The notes under the pieces are model-generated. The model was not told the origin of the DNA, did no database searches, and saw only the letters and a list, made by a program, of their open reading frames with translations. Below are positions 7,445 to 16,106 of a stretch of 64,000 nt of DNA, one piece after another. The position numbers and the translations under genes are program-made. Location of the stretch: the NCBI RefSeq assembly GCF_000429325.1, contig NZ_AUBQ01000005.1:248001-312000 (forward strand), read 5' to 3'. The first letter of the stretch is position 1, and each line of letters opens with the position of its first letter. Origin of the DNA: Fundidesulfovibrio putealis DSM 16056 (GTDB lineage Bacteria > Desulfobacterota > Desulfovibrionia > Desulfovibrionales > Desulfovibrionaceae).

Positions 7445-9514
7445 ATGCCCCTTCAGATACAGAAACGCGACGGCTGCCTGGAAACCTGGTCCCTGGAGCG
7501 CATCGCCCAGGCCATCCTCAAGGCTTTGAAAGCCAGCGGCATCCAGGACCCCATCCTGGCCAAGCGCGTTGCCCGCAAGGTCGAGGAGAAACTCGAAGGG
7601 GTGGACGTGCCCCGCCAGGAGCACGTGCAGGACATGGTGGAGCGCGTGCTCATGGAGTCGCGCCTGTACGAGGTGGCCAAGCGCTTCGTGATCTACCGCG
7701 AGAAGCGCCGCACCCTGCGTGAGCAGAAGGCCGCGTACCTGGACATCAAGGACACCATCGACACCTACCTCTCCAAGGCCGACTGGCGCGTGTCCGAGAA
7801 CGCCAACATGGCCCACTCCTTCCAGGGGCTCATGCTGCACCTCTCCGGCACGGTGCAGGCCCGCTACGCCCTGGAGAAGTACCCCGAGGAAGTCCGCGCC
7901 GCGCACGACCACGGCTATTTCCACATCCACGACCTGTCCTTCGGCCTCGCCGGATACTGCGCGGGCTGGAGCCTGCGCGACCTCCTGCTGGAAGGCTTCA
8001 ACCTGGAGGGGCGCTCCTCGGCCGGACCGGCCAAGCACTTCGATTCGGCGCTCGGCCAGATGGTCAACTTCCTGGGCACGCTCCAGAACGAGTGGGCCGG
8101 CGCCCAGGCCTTCAACAACGTGGACACCTACCTCGCGCCGTTCATCCGGCACGACGGGCTGGATTACCAGCACGTGCGCCAGGCCGTGCAGAAGTTCGTG
8201 TTCAACCTGAACACCACCTCGCGCTGGGGCGGCCAGACCCCCTTCACCAACCTGAGCTTCGACCTGACCGCGCCCAAGCACATCGCCAAGGAGGCCGCCA
8301 TCATCGGCGGCGCATTCCAGGACCAGAACTACGGCGAGTTCCAGGCCGAGATGGACATGTTCAACCAGGCCTTCCTGGAAGTGATGGCCGAGGGCGACTA
8401 CTACGGCCAGATCTTCTCGTTCCCCATCCCCACCTACAACGTCACGGAAGATTTCCCCTGGGATTCGCCCATCGGGACGCGCCTGCTGGAGCTGACCGCC
8501 AAGTACGGCGCGCCCTACTTCCAGAACTTCATCAGCTCCGACCTCTCGCCTGAAGACGTGCGCTCCATGTGCTGCCGCCTGCAGATGGACCTGCGCGAGC
8601 TGCGCAAGAAGGTCGGCGGCCTGTTCGGCGCGGGCGACCTGACCGGCTCCATCGGCGTGGTCACCCTGAACCTGCCCAAGCTCGCCTATCTGGCCCAGGG
8701 AGAGGAAGACTTCCTGGACCTGCTCACCGAGTACGCCACCCTGGCCAAGGACGGGCTGGAGTTCAAACGCAAGCTCATCCAGGGCCACCTCGATCGCGGC
8801 ATGTTCCCCTATTCCTCGCGCTACCTGAAGAACGGCTTCAAGGGCCACTTCTCCACCATCGGGCTGGTGGGCGGCCATGAGGCCTGCCTGAACATCCTGG
8901 GCAAGGGCATCGAGACCGACGCGGGCGTGCGCTTCATGACCCGCACCCTGAACCACCTGCGCGACGTCACCACCCGCTTCCAGGAAGAGACCGGACACCT
9001 CTACAACCTGGAAGCCACCCCCGCCGAGGGCACCAGCTACCGCCTGGCCAAGATCGACAAGGGCCTCTACGCGGACATCCAGGCCTCCGGCGACGACGTG
9101 CCGTACTACACCAACTCCACCAACCTGCCCGTGGGCTTGAGCGAGGACGTGATCGCCGCCCTGGAGCACCAGAACAAGCTCCAGCCGCTGTACACCGGCG
9201 GCACCGTGTTTCATACGTTCCTGGGCGAGGCCGTGGCCGACACCGAGGCCCTGAAGAACTTCATCATCAAGGCCTTCAAAATGACCAAGATCCCGTACCT
9301 GTCCATCACCCCGACGTTCAGCGTGTGCAAGGACCACGGATACATGTCCGGCGCGCACCCGGAATGCACCACCTGCGGCGCGGACTCCGAGGTGTTTACC
9401 AGGATCGTCGGGTACTACCGCCCGGTGTCGCGCTGGAACAAGGGGAAGAAGGCGGAGTACGCTGACAGGGTCACGTATATGGGTGTTTGTGGGTGTGAGC
9501 CGGGGCAGTTGTAG
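7445..9514 (+). CDS. nrdD: Anaerobic ribonucleoside-triphosphate reductase, class III
   Basis: A 689-residue glycyl-radical enzyme that reduces ribonucleotides to deoxyribonucleotides without oxygen. An ATP-cone (residues ~3-90) gives allosteric control. The catalytic barrel follows, then a zinc-site region with CKDHGYM and ECTTCG. The radical motif RIVGYYRPV places the radical glycine at about Gly656. The extreme C-terminus GVCGCEPGQL adds two further cysteines. AAGGAG precedes the ATG. The gene ends just before a strong intrinsic terminator. Confidence 0.95.
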   Translation: MPLQIQKRDGCLETWSLERIAQAILKALKASGIQDPILAKRVARKVEEKLEGVDVPRQEHVQDMVERVLMESRLYEVAKRFVIYREKRRTLREQKAAYLDIKDTIDTYLSKADWRVSENANMAHSFQGLMLHLSGTVQARYALEKYPEEVRAAHDHGYFHIHDLSFGLAGYCAGWSLRDLLLEGFNLEGRSSAGPAKHFDSALGQMVNFLGTLQNEWAGAQAFNNVDTYLAPFIRHDGLDYQHVRQAVQKFVFNLNTTSRWGGQTPFTNLSFDLTAPKHIAKEAAIIGGAFQDQNYGEFQAEMDMFNQAFLEVMAEGDYYGQIFSFPIPTYNVTEDFPWDSPIGTRLLELTAKYGAPYFQNFISSDLSPEDVRSMCCRLQMDLRELRKKVGGLFGAGDLTGSIGVVTLNLPKLAYLAQGEEDFLDLLTEYATLAKDGLEFKRKLIQGHLDRGMFPYSSRYLKNGFKGHFSTIGLVGGHEACLNILGKGIETDAGVRFMTRTLNHLRDVTTRFQEETGHLYNLEATPAEGTSYRLAKIDKGLYADIQASGDDVPYYTNSTNLPVGLSEDVIAALEHQNKLQPLYTGGTVFHTFLGEAVADTEALKNFIIKAFKMTKIPYLSITPTFSVCKDHGYMSGAHPECTTCGADSEVFTRIVGYYRPVSRWNKGKKAEYADRVTYMGVCGCEPGQL

Positions 9515-9529
9515 AAGCTGCATAAAGTC

Positions 9530-9556
9530 AAAGGGGGCTTCGGCCCCCTTTCTTTT
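9530..9556 (+). terminator. Intrinsic terminator of nrdGD
   Basis: Perfect stem AAAGGGGGC/GCCCCCTTT with a TTCG tetraloop followed by CTTTTT, 15 nt after the nrdD stop. Confidence 0.92.
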
Positions 9557-9617
9557 TGGCCTTTAGAGACATTTGTCGGCATCATACAACCCTTGCGGCA
9601 TCTCCAGGAGAATTCTT

Positions 9618-10223
9618 GTGAAGCCCTTTCGACTCTCCCTTGCCGCGCTGCTGGCCGCCGCAACGGCCATCTTCCTGACCCCGCAGGCCGCACAGGCCAA
9701 TGCGGGCGTGCCTATGATTTTCCTGACGCTGCCCGGCATGACGCTCGCGCTGGCTCCGGTCATCCTGCTGGAGATGCTGGTTCTCTCGTCGCGGCTGGGA
9801 ATTTCGCGGGGGAGCGCCCTGAAGGTCTCGTGTGCGGCCAATGCGTTCACCACATTCGTCGGATTCCCGTTGACCTGGCTGGCCCTGCTTGTCCTGGAGA
9901 TGGTCACGGGAGGTGGCAACGCATACGGCCTAAGGGACACGCTACACAAGATCCTCGCCGTGACTTGGCAGGCGCCGTGGATGATTCCCTACGAGGATAA
10001 CCACAGCCTGGAGTGGATGGTTCCGGCTGCGGGCATGTGGCTGCTGATTCCCAGCTTCTTCACGTCCTGGTGGCTGGAACTGCGCGTTGCGGCGAGGATG
10101 CTCCCGGACGTGCCACGCGCGTGGGTGAAATCCGCCGTGCTGCGGGCGAACCTGTTGACCTACGCCCTGCTGGAGGCGCTGGTCCTCGGGTATTTCCTGT
10201 ATGTTGTTCTCTGGGTGCTGTAG
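9618..10223 (+). CDS. Exported polytopic membrane protein of unknown function
   Basis: The GTG at 9618 is chosen because AGGAG lies 7 nt upstream and the reading frame then opens with a signal peptide (FRLSLAALLAAATAIFLTPQAAQA, cleavage expected after AQA at about residue 28). The ~200-residue product has about four membrane segments; a loop holds a conserved-looking WMIPYEDNHSLEWM stretch. No family was recognised. The DUF488 gene follows 1 nt after the stop, suggesting an operon. Confidence 0.75.
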   Translation: MKPFRLSLAALLAAATAIFLTPQAAQANAGVPMIFLTLPGMTLALAPVILLEMLVLSSRLGISRGSALKVSCAANAFTTFVGFPLTWLALLVLEMVTGGGNAYGLRDTLHKILAVTWQAPWMIPYEDNHSLEWMVPAAGMWLLIPSFFTSWWLELRVAARMLPDVPRAWVKSAVLRANLLTYALLEALVLGYFLYVVLWVL

Positions 10224-10224
10224 C

Positions 10225-10764
10225 ATGGCCAGCCCGGTTGATTCCGCTGCAAGGGCCGTCATCCTCACCATCGGCCACTCGAACCACCCGTTCGAGCATT
10301 TCCTCGGCCTGCTGCGCCGTCACGCCATCACCGCCGTGGCGGACGTCCGTTCGCGTCCCTACACCAAATACGCCAAGCACTTCTGTCGCGAACCTCTGGA
10401 GCGGCTGCTACGCGCCCAATCCATTCCCTACGTGTTTCTGGGCGACCTGATCGGCGGCAAGCCAGACGACCCTGCGCTCCTCGGCCCGGACGGCAAGCCC
10501 GATTACGCCCTGATCGCCGCAACTCCCGCCTTCGCCACCGGCATCGAACGCCTTATCACCGGCGCATCAACCCACGTCATCGCCCTCATGTGCGGGGAGG
10601 AAGATCCCTCCTGCTGCCACCGGCATCACCTGATCGCCCCGGCGCTCAGCGCGCGCGGCCTCAGCGTACGCCACATTCGCGGCGATGGCCGCATCGAGGA
10701 CGACGACGCGCTGCGGCGCGCGTCAGAGTCACAAGCCGGGCCGCAACAGCTGCTTTTGCTTTAG
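10225..10764 (+). CDS. DUF488 family protein
   Basis: About 179 residues with the DUF488 hallmarks: TIGHSNHPFEHFLGLL at the start, VADVRSRPYTKYAKHF in the middle, and a C-terminal MCGEEDPSCCHRHHLIAPAL cluster with conserved cysteines and histidine. The family's biochemical role is unknown; it is widespread and sometimes linked with nucleic-acid or stress functions. An upstream ATG at 10201 would overlap the previous gene by 23 nt and is less likely than the ATG at 10225, though neither has a strong ribosome binding site. Confidence 0.85.
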   Translation: MASPVDSAARAVILTIGHSNHPFEHFLGLLRRHAITAVADVRSRPYTKYAKHFCREPLERLLRAQSIPYVFLGDLIGGKPDDPALLGPDGKPDYALIAATPAFATGIERLITGASTHVIALMCGEEDPSCCHRHHLIAPALSARGLSVRHIRGDGRIEDDDALRRASESQAGPQQLLLL

Positions 10765-10900
10765 ACCGCTCGTCCCCCCAGGAGCACACTCCTTCCCTGC
10801 GCATGAAAAGGCGAGGCACCCGTGGCCTTGGCCTCTCATCTGTTGTACGGTCCAGGCACCATCCTGTGCGGACTCTCCAGGATCTCACGAGGAGGCGACA

Positions 10901-11974
10901 ATGGCGCGATCATTTTCGGACAGGGCCGCCGGGGCCGTGGTGGGGGCGTTCATCGGTGACGCCCTGGGACTGGGGCCGCACTGGTACTACGACCTCGCGG
11001 CCATGCGCCGCGACTACGGCGACTGGATCGACGGCTATACCGATCCCAAGCCGGATCGCTATCACGGAGGCCTCAAGGCGGGCGACCTGTCGCAGACCGG
11101 GCTCATCACCCTGGAGCTGCTGGAATCCGTGGCCGGGCACGGCGGATACGACCAGGACGACTTCACCCGGCGCATGGACCGGAACATTCTGTCCCGCACG
11201 GACGGCACAGCCTACAGCGGCCCTGGCGGCTACACCAGCATCTCCATCCGGGAACTCCACGAGGCGCGGGTCACGAAAGGGCTCGGCTGGAACGAGACGG
11301 GCGGTTACGCGGACACCACCGAGGCGGCGGAGCGGTCGGTGATCCTGGCGGTGCGCTATGCCCGGCTTCCCTCCCAGGCGGCGGCCCTTATCGCGGACCA
11401 CGTCCGCCTCACCCAGATAGACCCCTTCGTGGCCTCGCAGTCCGTGGCCTACAACGTGATCGTGTCGGCCCTGGTGCGCGGTGACTCTTTTAATCGGGAG
11501 CTTGGAAAGACCCTGTGGAACATGGTGACCGAGGGCGAGCTGCCCTTCACGCGCTCGGTGCTGGCCGAGGACCGGGGCACGCGCCCGCAGGGCTTCCGCC
11601 CACCCAGCGACCGACTGTATTTCCCGGACGCGCTGATCTTCCCGTTCCACGTATGGGAGGCCGCGCAGGACCCGGACGTGCGCATCGAACCGGCCTGGAA
11701 GGCGTCGCTGGTGTACGGCATGCCCTGCGCCATCAACTGCCAGCTTCCGGCAGCCTACTACCTGGCCGCGCGCTTCCCGGGCGATTTCGAATCGGCGGTG
11801 CTGCACGCGCTGAACGGCGGCGGCAACAACATGTCGCGGGCCATGCTGACCGGTGCGCTTGTGGGGGCGCAGGTGGGTCTGTCGGGCATCCCGGAGCGCT
11901 TTATCCAAGGCCTCACGTTGCGCGGAGCTATCGTGGACCTCGCCCGGAAGATCGCGGCCCAGGCCGACGAGTAG
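10901..11974 (+). CDS. ADP-ribosylglycohydrolase-fold protein with degenerate metal motifs
   Basis: A 357-residue protein starting at the ATG preceded by GAGGAGGCGACA. It opens with the ARH/DraG signature GAVVGAFIGDALG and has the family's all-helical layout. The magnesium-binding motifs are altered. Where active enzymes have T-D-D-T after a conserved glycine, this one reads KAGDLSQTGLI (near residue 60). Where they have GGD-x-D-T, it reads NGGGNNMSRAM (near residue 306). Hydrolysis of ADP-ribose links by the usual mechanism is therefore doubtful. Jellyfish J1 crystallins are known ARH-fold relatives, so a non-catalytic role is conceivable. Confidence 0.8.
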   Translation: MARSFSDRAAGAVVGAFIGDALGLGPHWYYDLAAMRRDYGDWIDGYTDPKPDRYHGGLKAGDLSQTGLITLELLESVAGHGGYDQDDFTRRMDRNILSRTDGTAYSGPGGYTSISIRELHEARVTKGLGWNETGGYADTTEAAERSVILAVRYARLPSQAAALIADHVRLTQIDPFVASQSVAYNVIVSALVRGDSFNRELGKTLWNMVTEGELPFTRSVLAEDRGTRPQGFRPPSDRLYFPDALIFPFHVWEAAQDPDVRIEPAWKASLVYGMPCAINCQLPAAYYLAARFPGDFESAVLHALNGGGNNMSRAMLTGALVGAQVGLSGIPERFIQGLTLRGAIVDLARKIAAQADE

Positions 11975-11998
11975 CCGGACGCCGCCCCTCCTGACCCC

Positions 11999-12038
11999 AA
12001 AAAAAAGGCAGGAAGCGCGGCCTTGCGCGCTTCCTGCC
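11999..12038 (-). terminator. Intrinsic terminator for the minus-strand epimerase gene
   Basis: A perfect stem GGCAGGAAGCGCG/CGCGCTTCCTGCC (12007-12038) is followed on the minus strand by eight T residues (11999-12006). It also separates the convergent plus-strand gene ending at 11974. Confidence 0.85.
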
Positions 12039-12068
12039 CTGATCACTTGAGATGTAACAACTCGCTAT

Positions 12069-12119
12069 GCGAAGCTATAAAGGATTCCAAAGGAACTTGT
12101 TCCTTTGGCCGCCGGAGGC
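12069..12119 (-). repeat. Tagged hairpin repeat (family 1, copy B)
   Basis: On the minus strand, 47 nt after the epimerase stop: tag GCCTCCGGCGG, then stem CCAAAGGAAC/GTTCCTTTGG (12087-12108), then AATCC and the distal TAGCTTCGC. Read on the minus strand it lies between the stop codon and the intrinsic terminator. Confidence 0.8.
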
Positions 12120-12165
12120 ATATTCTCTTCTCCCCTCCAGCTCCTCTTCCCTCTCTTGAAAAAAT

Positions 12166-13245
12166 CTACAGCTTGGCCAGCATCTCCAATTCCTGCTCGT
12201 GCTCTTTCACCCACACGAACAGATCCTGCATCACGTCTCTGGCGGTCTTCTTGGGCTCCCAGCCGAACGTCTCCCGCACCTTCGTCGTGTCCGTCAGGTA
12301 GATCGCCATGTCGGCGGGGCGGTTCTCGGGGTCGCGGATGACCTCGATGCGGTTGCCGGTGATCTCCTCGCAGAGCATGGTGGTCTCAAGAAGCGAGAGG
12401 CTCACTTCCAGGCCGCCGCCCACGTTGAAGATGCCGCCGTCGGCCTTGCCCCAGTCGGCCAGCTGAAGCTCCAGCAGGTCGAAGAGGTCGGCGGGGTGGA
12501 ACAGGTCGCGCACCTGTTTGCCCATACCGCCGAAGCCGATGTATTTGAGCTTGCGCTTGAAATAGTGGGCCTGCATCCACAGGGAGAACACGCCCTGGTC
12601 CACCTTGCCGAACTGCCACGGCCCGGCGATCACGCCGCAGCGGTTCACCACGCCGCGCACGCCGTACATGGCGCGGTACTCCTCCAGCACGAACTCCGAG
12701 CAGAGCTTGGTCGCCCCGTACATGGACTTGGCCCCGTAGATGGGGAAGCGTTCGGTGACGCCCTGGGGGGACCAGCCCTCGGGGCCTTGTTCCGTGGCCC
12801 AGACGAAGCGGGTGTCGCCCTCGGCGATGGGCACGGCGTTCAGGGGATCGTAGGCGTAGACGCGGCTGGTGGAGAGGAACACCACGTCGGCCTTGTGCTT
12901 GCGGCAGACTTCCAGGCAGTTGATGGTGCCCACGAGGTTGGTGTTCACCAGATACTCAGGGCTGCCGCCGAACCCGGCCAGCACGGAGGGCTCGGCGGAG
13001 CATTCCAGCAACAGGTCGATCTTGACCTCGAACTGCAGGTCCTCGGGGTTGCGGATGTCGCCGTGGACGAACTTGATGCCGGCCTCGGCCAGACGCGACA
13101 GGTTGAACTCGGAACCCCGGCGCTTCAGGTTGTCCAGGACGATGATGTCCTGCTTGGGATAGCGGGCCTTGTAGGCCATGGCCAGGTTGGAGCCGACGAA
13201 TCCGGCTCCGCCGGTGACGAGTATCGCGCCGTCGTATTTTTTCAT
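12166..13245 (-). CDS. NAD-dependent sugar epimerase/dehydratase, CDP-paratose 2-epimerase-like
   Basis: A 359-residue extended SDR. The Rossmann motif [13 protein letters not shown] is at the N-terminus and the catalytic YGATK tyrosine and lysine occur in SMYGATKLCSEFV. The pattern GGMGKQVRDLFHPADL resembles CDP-tyvelose/paratose 2-epimerases, which make rare dideoxyhexoses for surface polysaccharides. The exact substrate is inference. It lies 114 nt downstream of the MFS gene on the same strand and ends before a tagged hairpin and terminator. A second SDR of similar type sits at 19157-20242. Confidence 0.8.
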   Translation of the reverse strand: MKKYDGAILVTGGAGFVGSNLAMAYKARYPKQDIIVLDNLKRRGSEFNLSRLAEAGIKFVHGDIRNPEDLQFEVKIDLLLECSAEPSVLAGFGGSPEYLVNTNLVGTINCLEVCRKHKADVVFLSTSRVYAYDPLNAVPIAEGDTRFVWATEQGPEGWSPQGVTERFPIYGAKSMYGATKLCSEFVLEEYRAMYGVRGVVNRCGVIAGPWQFGKVDQGVFSLWMQAHYFKRKLKYIGFGGMGKQVRDLFHPADLFDLLELQLADWGKADGGIFNVGGGLEVSLSLLETTMLCEEITGNRIEVIRDPENRPADMAIYLTDTTKVRETFGWEPKKTARDVMQDLFVWVKEHEQELEMLAKL

Positions 13246-13358
13246 TATGGATCTCCGGCGTCCGACCGATGCTGAAATCAGGTCCGCACGCGTGGTGTTT
13301 TGAAGAACGCTGGTTGCCTACCAGGGGGCGCGGCGAAAGGGAAGTGCCGCGACGGACC

Positions 13359-14492
13359 TCAGGCCCGCTCGGTGCGCACCAGCTGCGCCAGGGCCAGGGA
13401 GATGGCTCCCAGCACCGCACCGGCCAGGAAGGGGATGCGGTAGTCGATGGTCCAGAGCAGCCCCCCCATCACCGGGATGAACACCGCCGCGATGTGGTTG
13501 ATGGTGAAGCCCACGGCGGAGGAGGGGGCGATGTCCGGCTTATCGGCGATCTTTTGCAGGAAGGTGCGGATGCACACCACGAAGTTGAAGGCCAGCTGGT
13601 CGATGATGAACACGGCCCCGGCCAGGATGGGCGAGTCGGTGAAGGCGTAGGTGACGAACACCAGGATCACCACCACGTATTCCAGGCTCATGAGGGCGCG
13701 CTCGCCGAAGCGGTTGACCATGCGCCCGATGATGGGGTTGGCCGCCCAGGCCACCACGTTGTTGACCACGAACAGGGCGCTCATGGTGGTCAGCGAGAAC
13801 TCGAATTTCTTGACCAGCAGATAGGCCGCGAACACCATGAAGATCTGTCGGCGCGCTCCGGACAAGAACGTCAGCGCGTAGTAGAGCCAGTAGCGCTTGC
13901 GAAGGATCATCTTCTTGTGCTGGGGCGGCATGGACTTGTCTGAGGGGTCCTGGAAGATGGCCCACAGGCCCATGAGGATGACGGCCCCGCCGATAAGCAT
14001 GAAGAGCGTGGAATATTCCAGACGGCTGGCCAGCAGGAAGATCGCCCCGCCCACGGCGATGTTGGCGATGGCCGAGGCCGCTCGCAGGCGGCCGAGCACC
14101 ACCGGTGCCATGTCCAGGCTGAAGTATTGCAGCGAGAGCGACTGGTTCAGCGGCTCGAAGTAGTGAAAGCCCGTGGACATGATGAGCGTGGTGAACACGA
14201 TGCCCCAGAAGCTGGGCAGGAATCCGGTGATGCTGATGCCAAGGCCAAGCACCAGGATGGCCAGGGCGGCGGCGCGGTGCTCGGTCATGATGAGCAGCAG
14301 GTAGATGACCAGCAGCGACAAAAAGCCCGGAACCTCGCGGATGGACTGGGCCAGGCCCATGTCGAAGGCGGAGAATCCGGCGGTCTCCACGGCGAAGTTG
14401 TTGATGAGCGTCACCCATCCCTGCATGCCGACTTGCGAGGCGATGGTGGTGACGAGCAGGAACAGATACATGCGGCGCTGCGTTTCGGACAT
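13359..14492 (-). CDS. Major facilitator superfamily transporter
   Basis: A 377-residue protein with about 12 membrane segments. The ATG giving MSETQRRMYLF is preferred because AGGA lies upstream at proper distance; an upstream extension to 14564 lacks one. MFS loop signatures are weak, and no substrate can be assigned. It precedes the SDR at 12166-13245 on the same strand, so export or import linked to glycan metabolism is possible but not shown. Confidence 0.8.
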   Translation of the reverse strand: MSETQRRMYLFLLVTTIASQVGMQGWVTLINNFAVETAGFSAFDMGLAQSIREVPGFLSLLVIYLLLIMTEHRAAALAILVLGLGISITGFLPSFWGIVFTTLIMSTGFHYFEPLNQSLSLQYFSLDMAPVVLGRLRAASAIANIAVGGAIFLLASRLEYSTLFMLIGGAVILMGLWAIFQDPSDKSMPPQHKKMILRKRYWLYYALTFLSGARRQIFMVFAAYLLVKKFEFSLTTMSALFVVNNVVAWAANPIIGRMVNRFGERALMSLEYVVVILVFVTYAFTDSPILAGAVFIIDQLAFNFVVCIRTFLQKIADKPDIAPSSAVGFTINHIAAVFIPVMGGLLWTIDYRIPFLAGAVLGAISLALAQLVRTERA

Positions 14493-14750
14493 GGGGAATT
14501 CCTGGCGGATGGTATCCGGGATGCGGACTCTGCCAGAAACCATCGGGTTGGTCGAGAAGGGCAACGGGTACTTCGCTTGGCAAATAAAGTGGGCGGGAGT
14601 ATGTCAGCATTGTCCTGTAACGCGCACCATATGGAGTGCCACGTATGACATTTGTGTGTCAAAACTCAAGCAAGTTCTTTTGCCTGGGAGATCTGTCCAG
14701 AGTAATATATGTAAACCTGTTTAGGAATGAATCCTTAAGGATAAGTCGCC

Positions 14751-15941
14751 ATGCCGTCGTTGGATATGAGAACCATTGGCATCATCGCCCTGGTGCTGCA
14801 TGCGGCCCTGGCCCTGGTGATGCTCCAGATCTACCTCACACGCAAAACCTATCCGGGGTTTCGCAGCTGGACCATCGGCCAAGCCTGCTGGGTGGCGGCG
14901 TCCTTTTTCTTCTATTTCCGGCCCATGTTGGGCGAAATGGTCTCCATCGTGGCCTCCAACGCCCTCTATATGGTATTCAGCCTGCTCATCTACAACGGGT
15001 TGGCACGGTTCTACGGCTTCGACCCCCACCTGCGAAAGCTCGCGTTGAACATCGGCGTGGCCGTCGTATCCCTGGGGTTTATCTACTGGTACCGGCTAGG
15101 CGTCGATAACGTGAACATGAGGATATTCTTCCAGTCCCTGGGGCTTGGGTTCATCGGCCTGAGAGGGGCGCTCGACCCGCTGCTGGTGGCGCAGGGGCGC
15201 AGATACCAGATCCAGACGGTCATCTCGGGAGCTCTTGCGCTGGTCTCGGTGCTCGTGATCATCCGGGGCGTGCTGGCGCTGTCGGCACCGATGTACACGG
15301 ACATGGTCAATCAGGATGGCTTGCTGAGGACCGTGCTTATCGTCTCGCTGTTCTCCATGGTCATCGAAGTGTGCGGCTTCATCACCCTCATGCACGCGCG
15401 CGTGGAGGACGAACTGCTGGACACCCAGGCGCGCCTTCAGGAGCTGGCCGACACCGACTCCCTGACCGGGCTGGTGAACCGCCGCAAGTTCACGGAGCTC
15501 GTCGCCCACGACATCGGTCTGGCCAGGCGTCACGGACACGCCTTGAGTCTGATCCTCTTCGACCTGGACCACTTCAAGCAGATAAACGACGTGTACGGAC
15601 ACGCGGCAGGGGACGCCGTGCTGGCGGAGGTGGCCCGAAAATGCCTGGAGACCGTGCGCCAGACCGACATCGTGGCCCGCTGGGGCGGCGAGGAGTTCGC
15701 GGTGCTTATGCCCGAAACGGACCAGGAGGGCGCGCGGCTCATGGCCAGACGCCTGCGGGAAATCCTTCGGGAGCTGCGCCCCCTGGATGACCAGGCAGTC
15801 CGGACCACGGCCAGCTTCGGCGTGGCAGAGCTTGGCGGGGACGGGAGCGGCGAGAGCTTCGAGAGGTTGGCCGCACGTGCGGACGCGTGCCTGTACCGCG
15901 CCAAGCGGGAAGGGCGCGACCGGGTGTGCGTCAGCGCCTAG
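14751..15941 (+). CDS. Membrane-bound diguanylate cyclase (GGDEF)
   Basis: A 396-residue protein. Residues 1-215 carry about six or seven hydrophobic helices forming a membrane sensor. Residues ~230-390 are a GGDEF domain that should make c-di-GMP from GTP. The active site RWGGEEFAVL is intact, and an inhibitory RxxD site (RQTD) lies five residues upstream, so product inhibition is expected. AAGGAT precedes the ATG. Upstream sequence includes an AT-rich TAATATATG stretch near 14703 that may be a -10 region. Confidence 0.92.
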   Translation: MPSLDMRTIGIIALVLHAALALVMLQIYLTRKTYPGFRSWTIGQACWVAASFFFYFRPMLGEMVSIVASNALYMVFSLLIYNGLARFYGFDPHLRKLALNIGVAVVSLGFIYWYRLGVDNVNMRIFFQSLGLGFIGLRGALDPLLVAQGRRYQIQTVISGALALVSVLVIIRGVLALSAPMYTDMVNQDGLLRTVLIVSLFSMVIEVCGFITLMHARVEDELLDTQARLQELADTDSLTGLVNRRKFTELVAHDIGLARRHGHALSLILFDLDHFKQINDVYGHAAGDAVLAEVARKCLETVRQTDIVARWGGEEFAVLMPETDQEGARLMARRLREILRELRPLDDQAVRTTASFGVAELGGDGSGESFERLAARADACLYRAKREGRDRVCVSA

Positions 15942-16106
15942 ATGGCGCGGCGCGTGGAAGTGGCCCCAGGCCAGACAGGCAAAGCGTCTCTCGCGTCAGG
16001 CGCGCAGGCGGGGCGTTCGGGCAACCAGACCGCTTCGGCGGGTTATCGTCTGATTTGCCGGGCCGTCTTGGCATAATTGCCGGATGGGGGTACTCGTATC
16101 CCATCC

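Noticed and set aside
7427-9523. 698-codon minus-strand open frame opposite nrdD
   Set aside because: Complement of a fully recognised class III reductase; composition is dominated by Gly, His, Val and Gln as expected for an antisense shadow.
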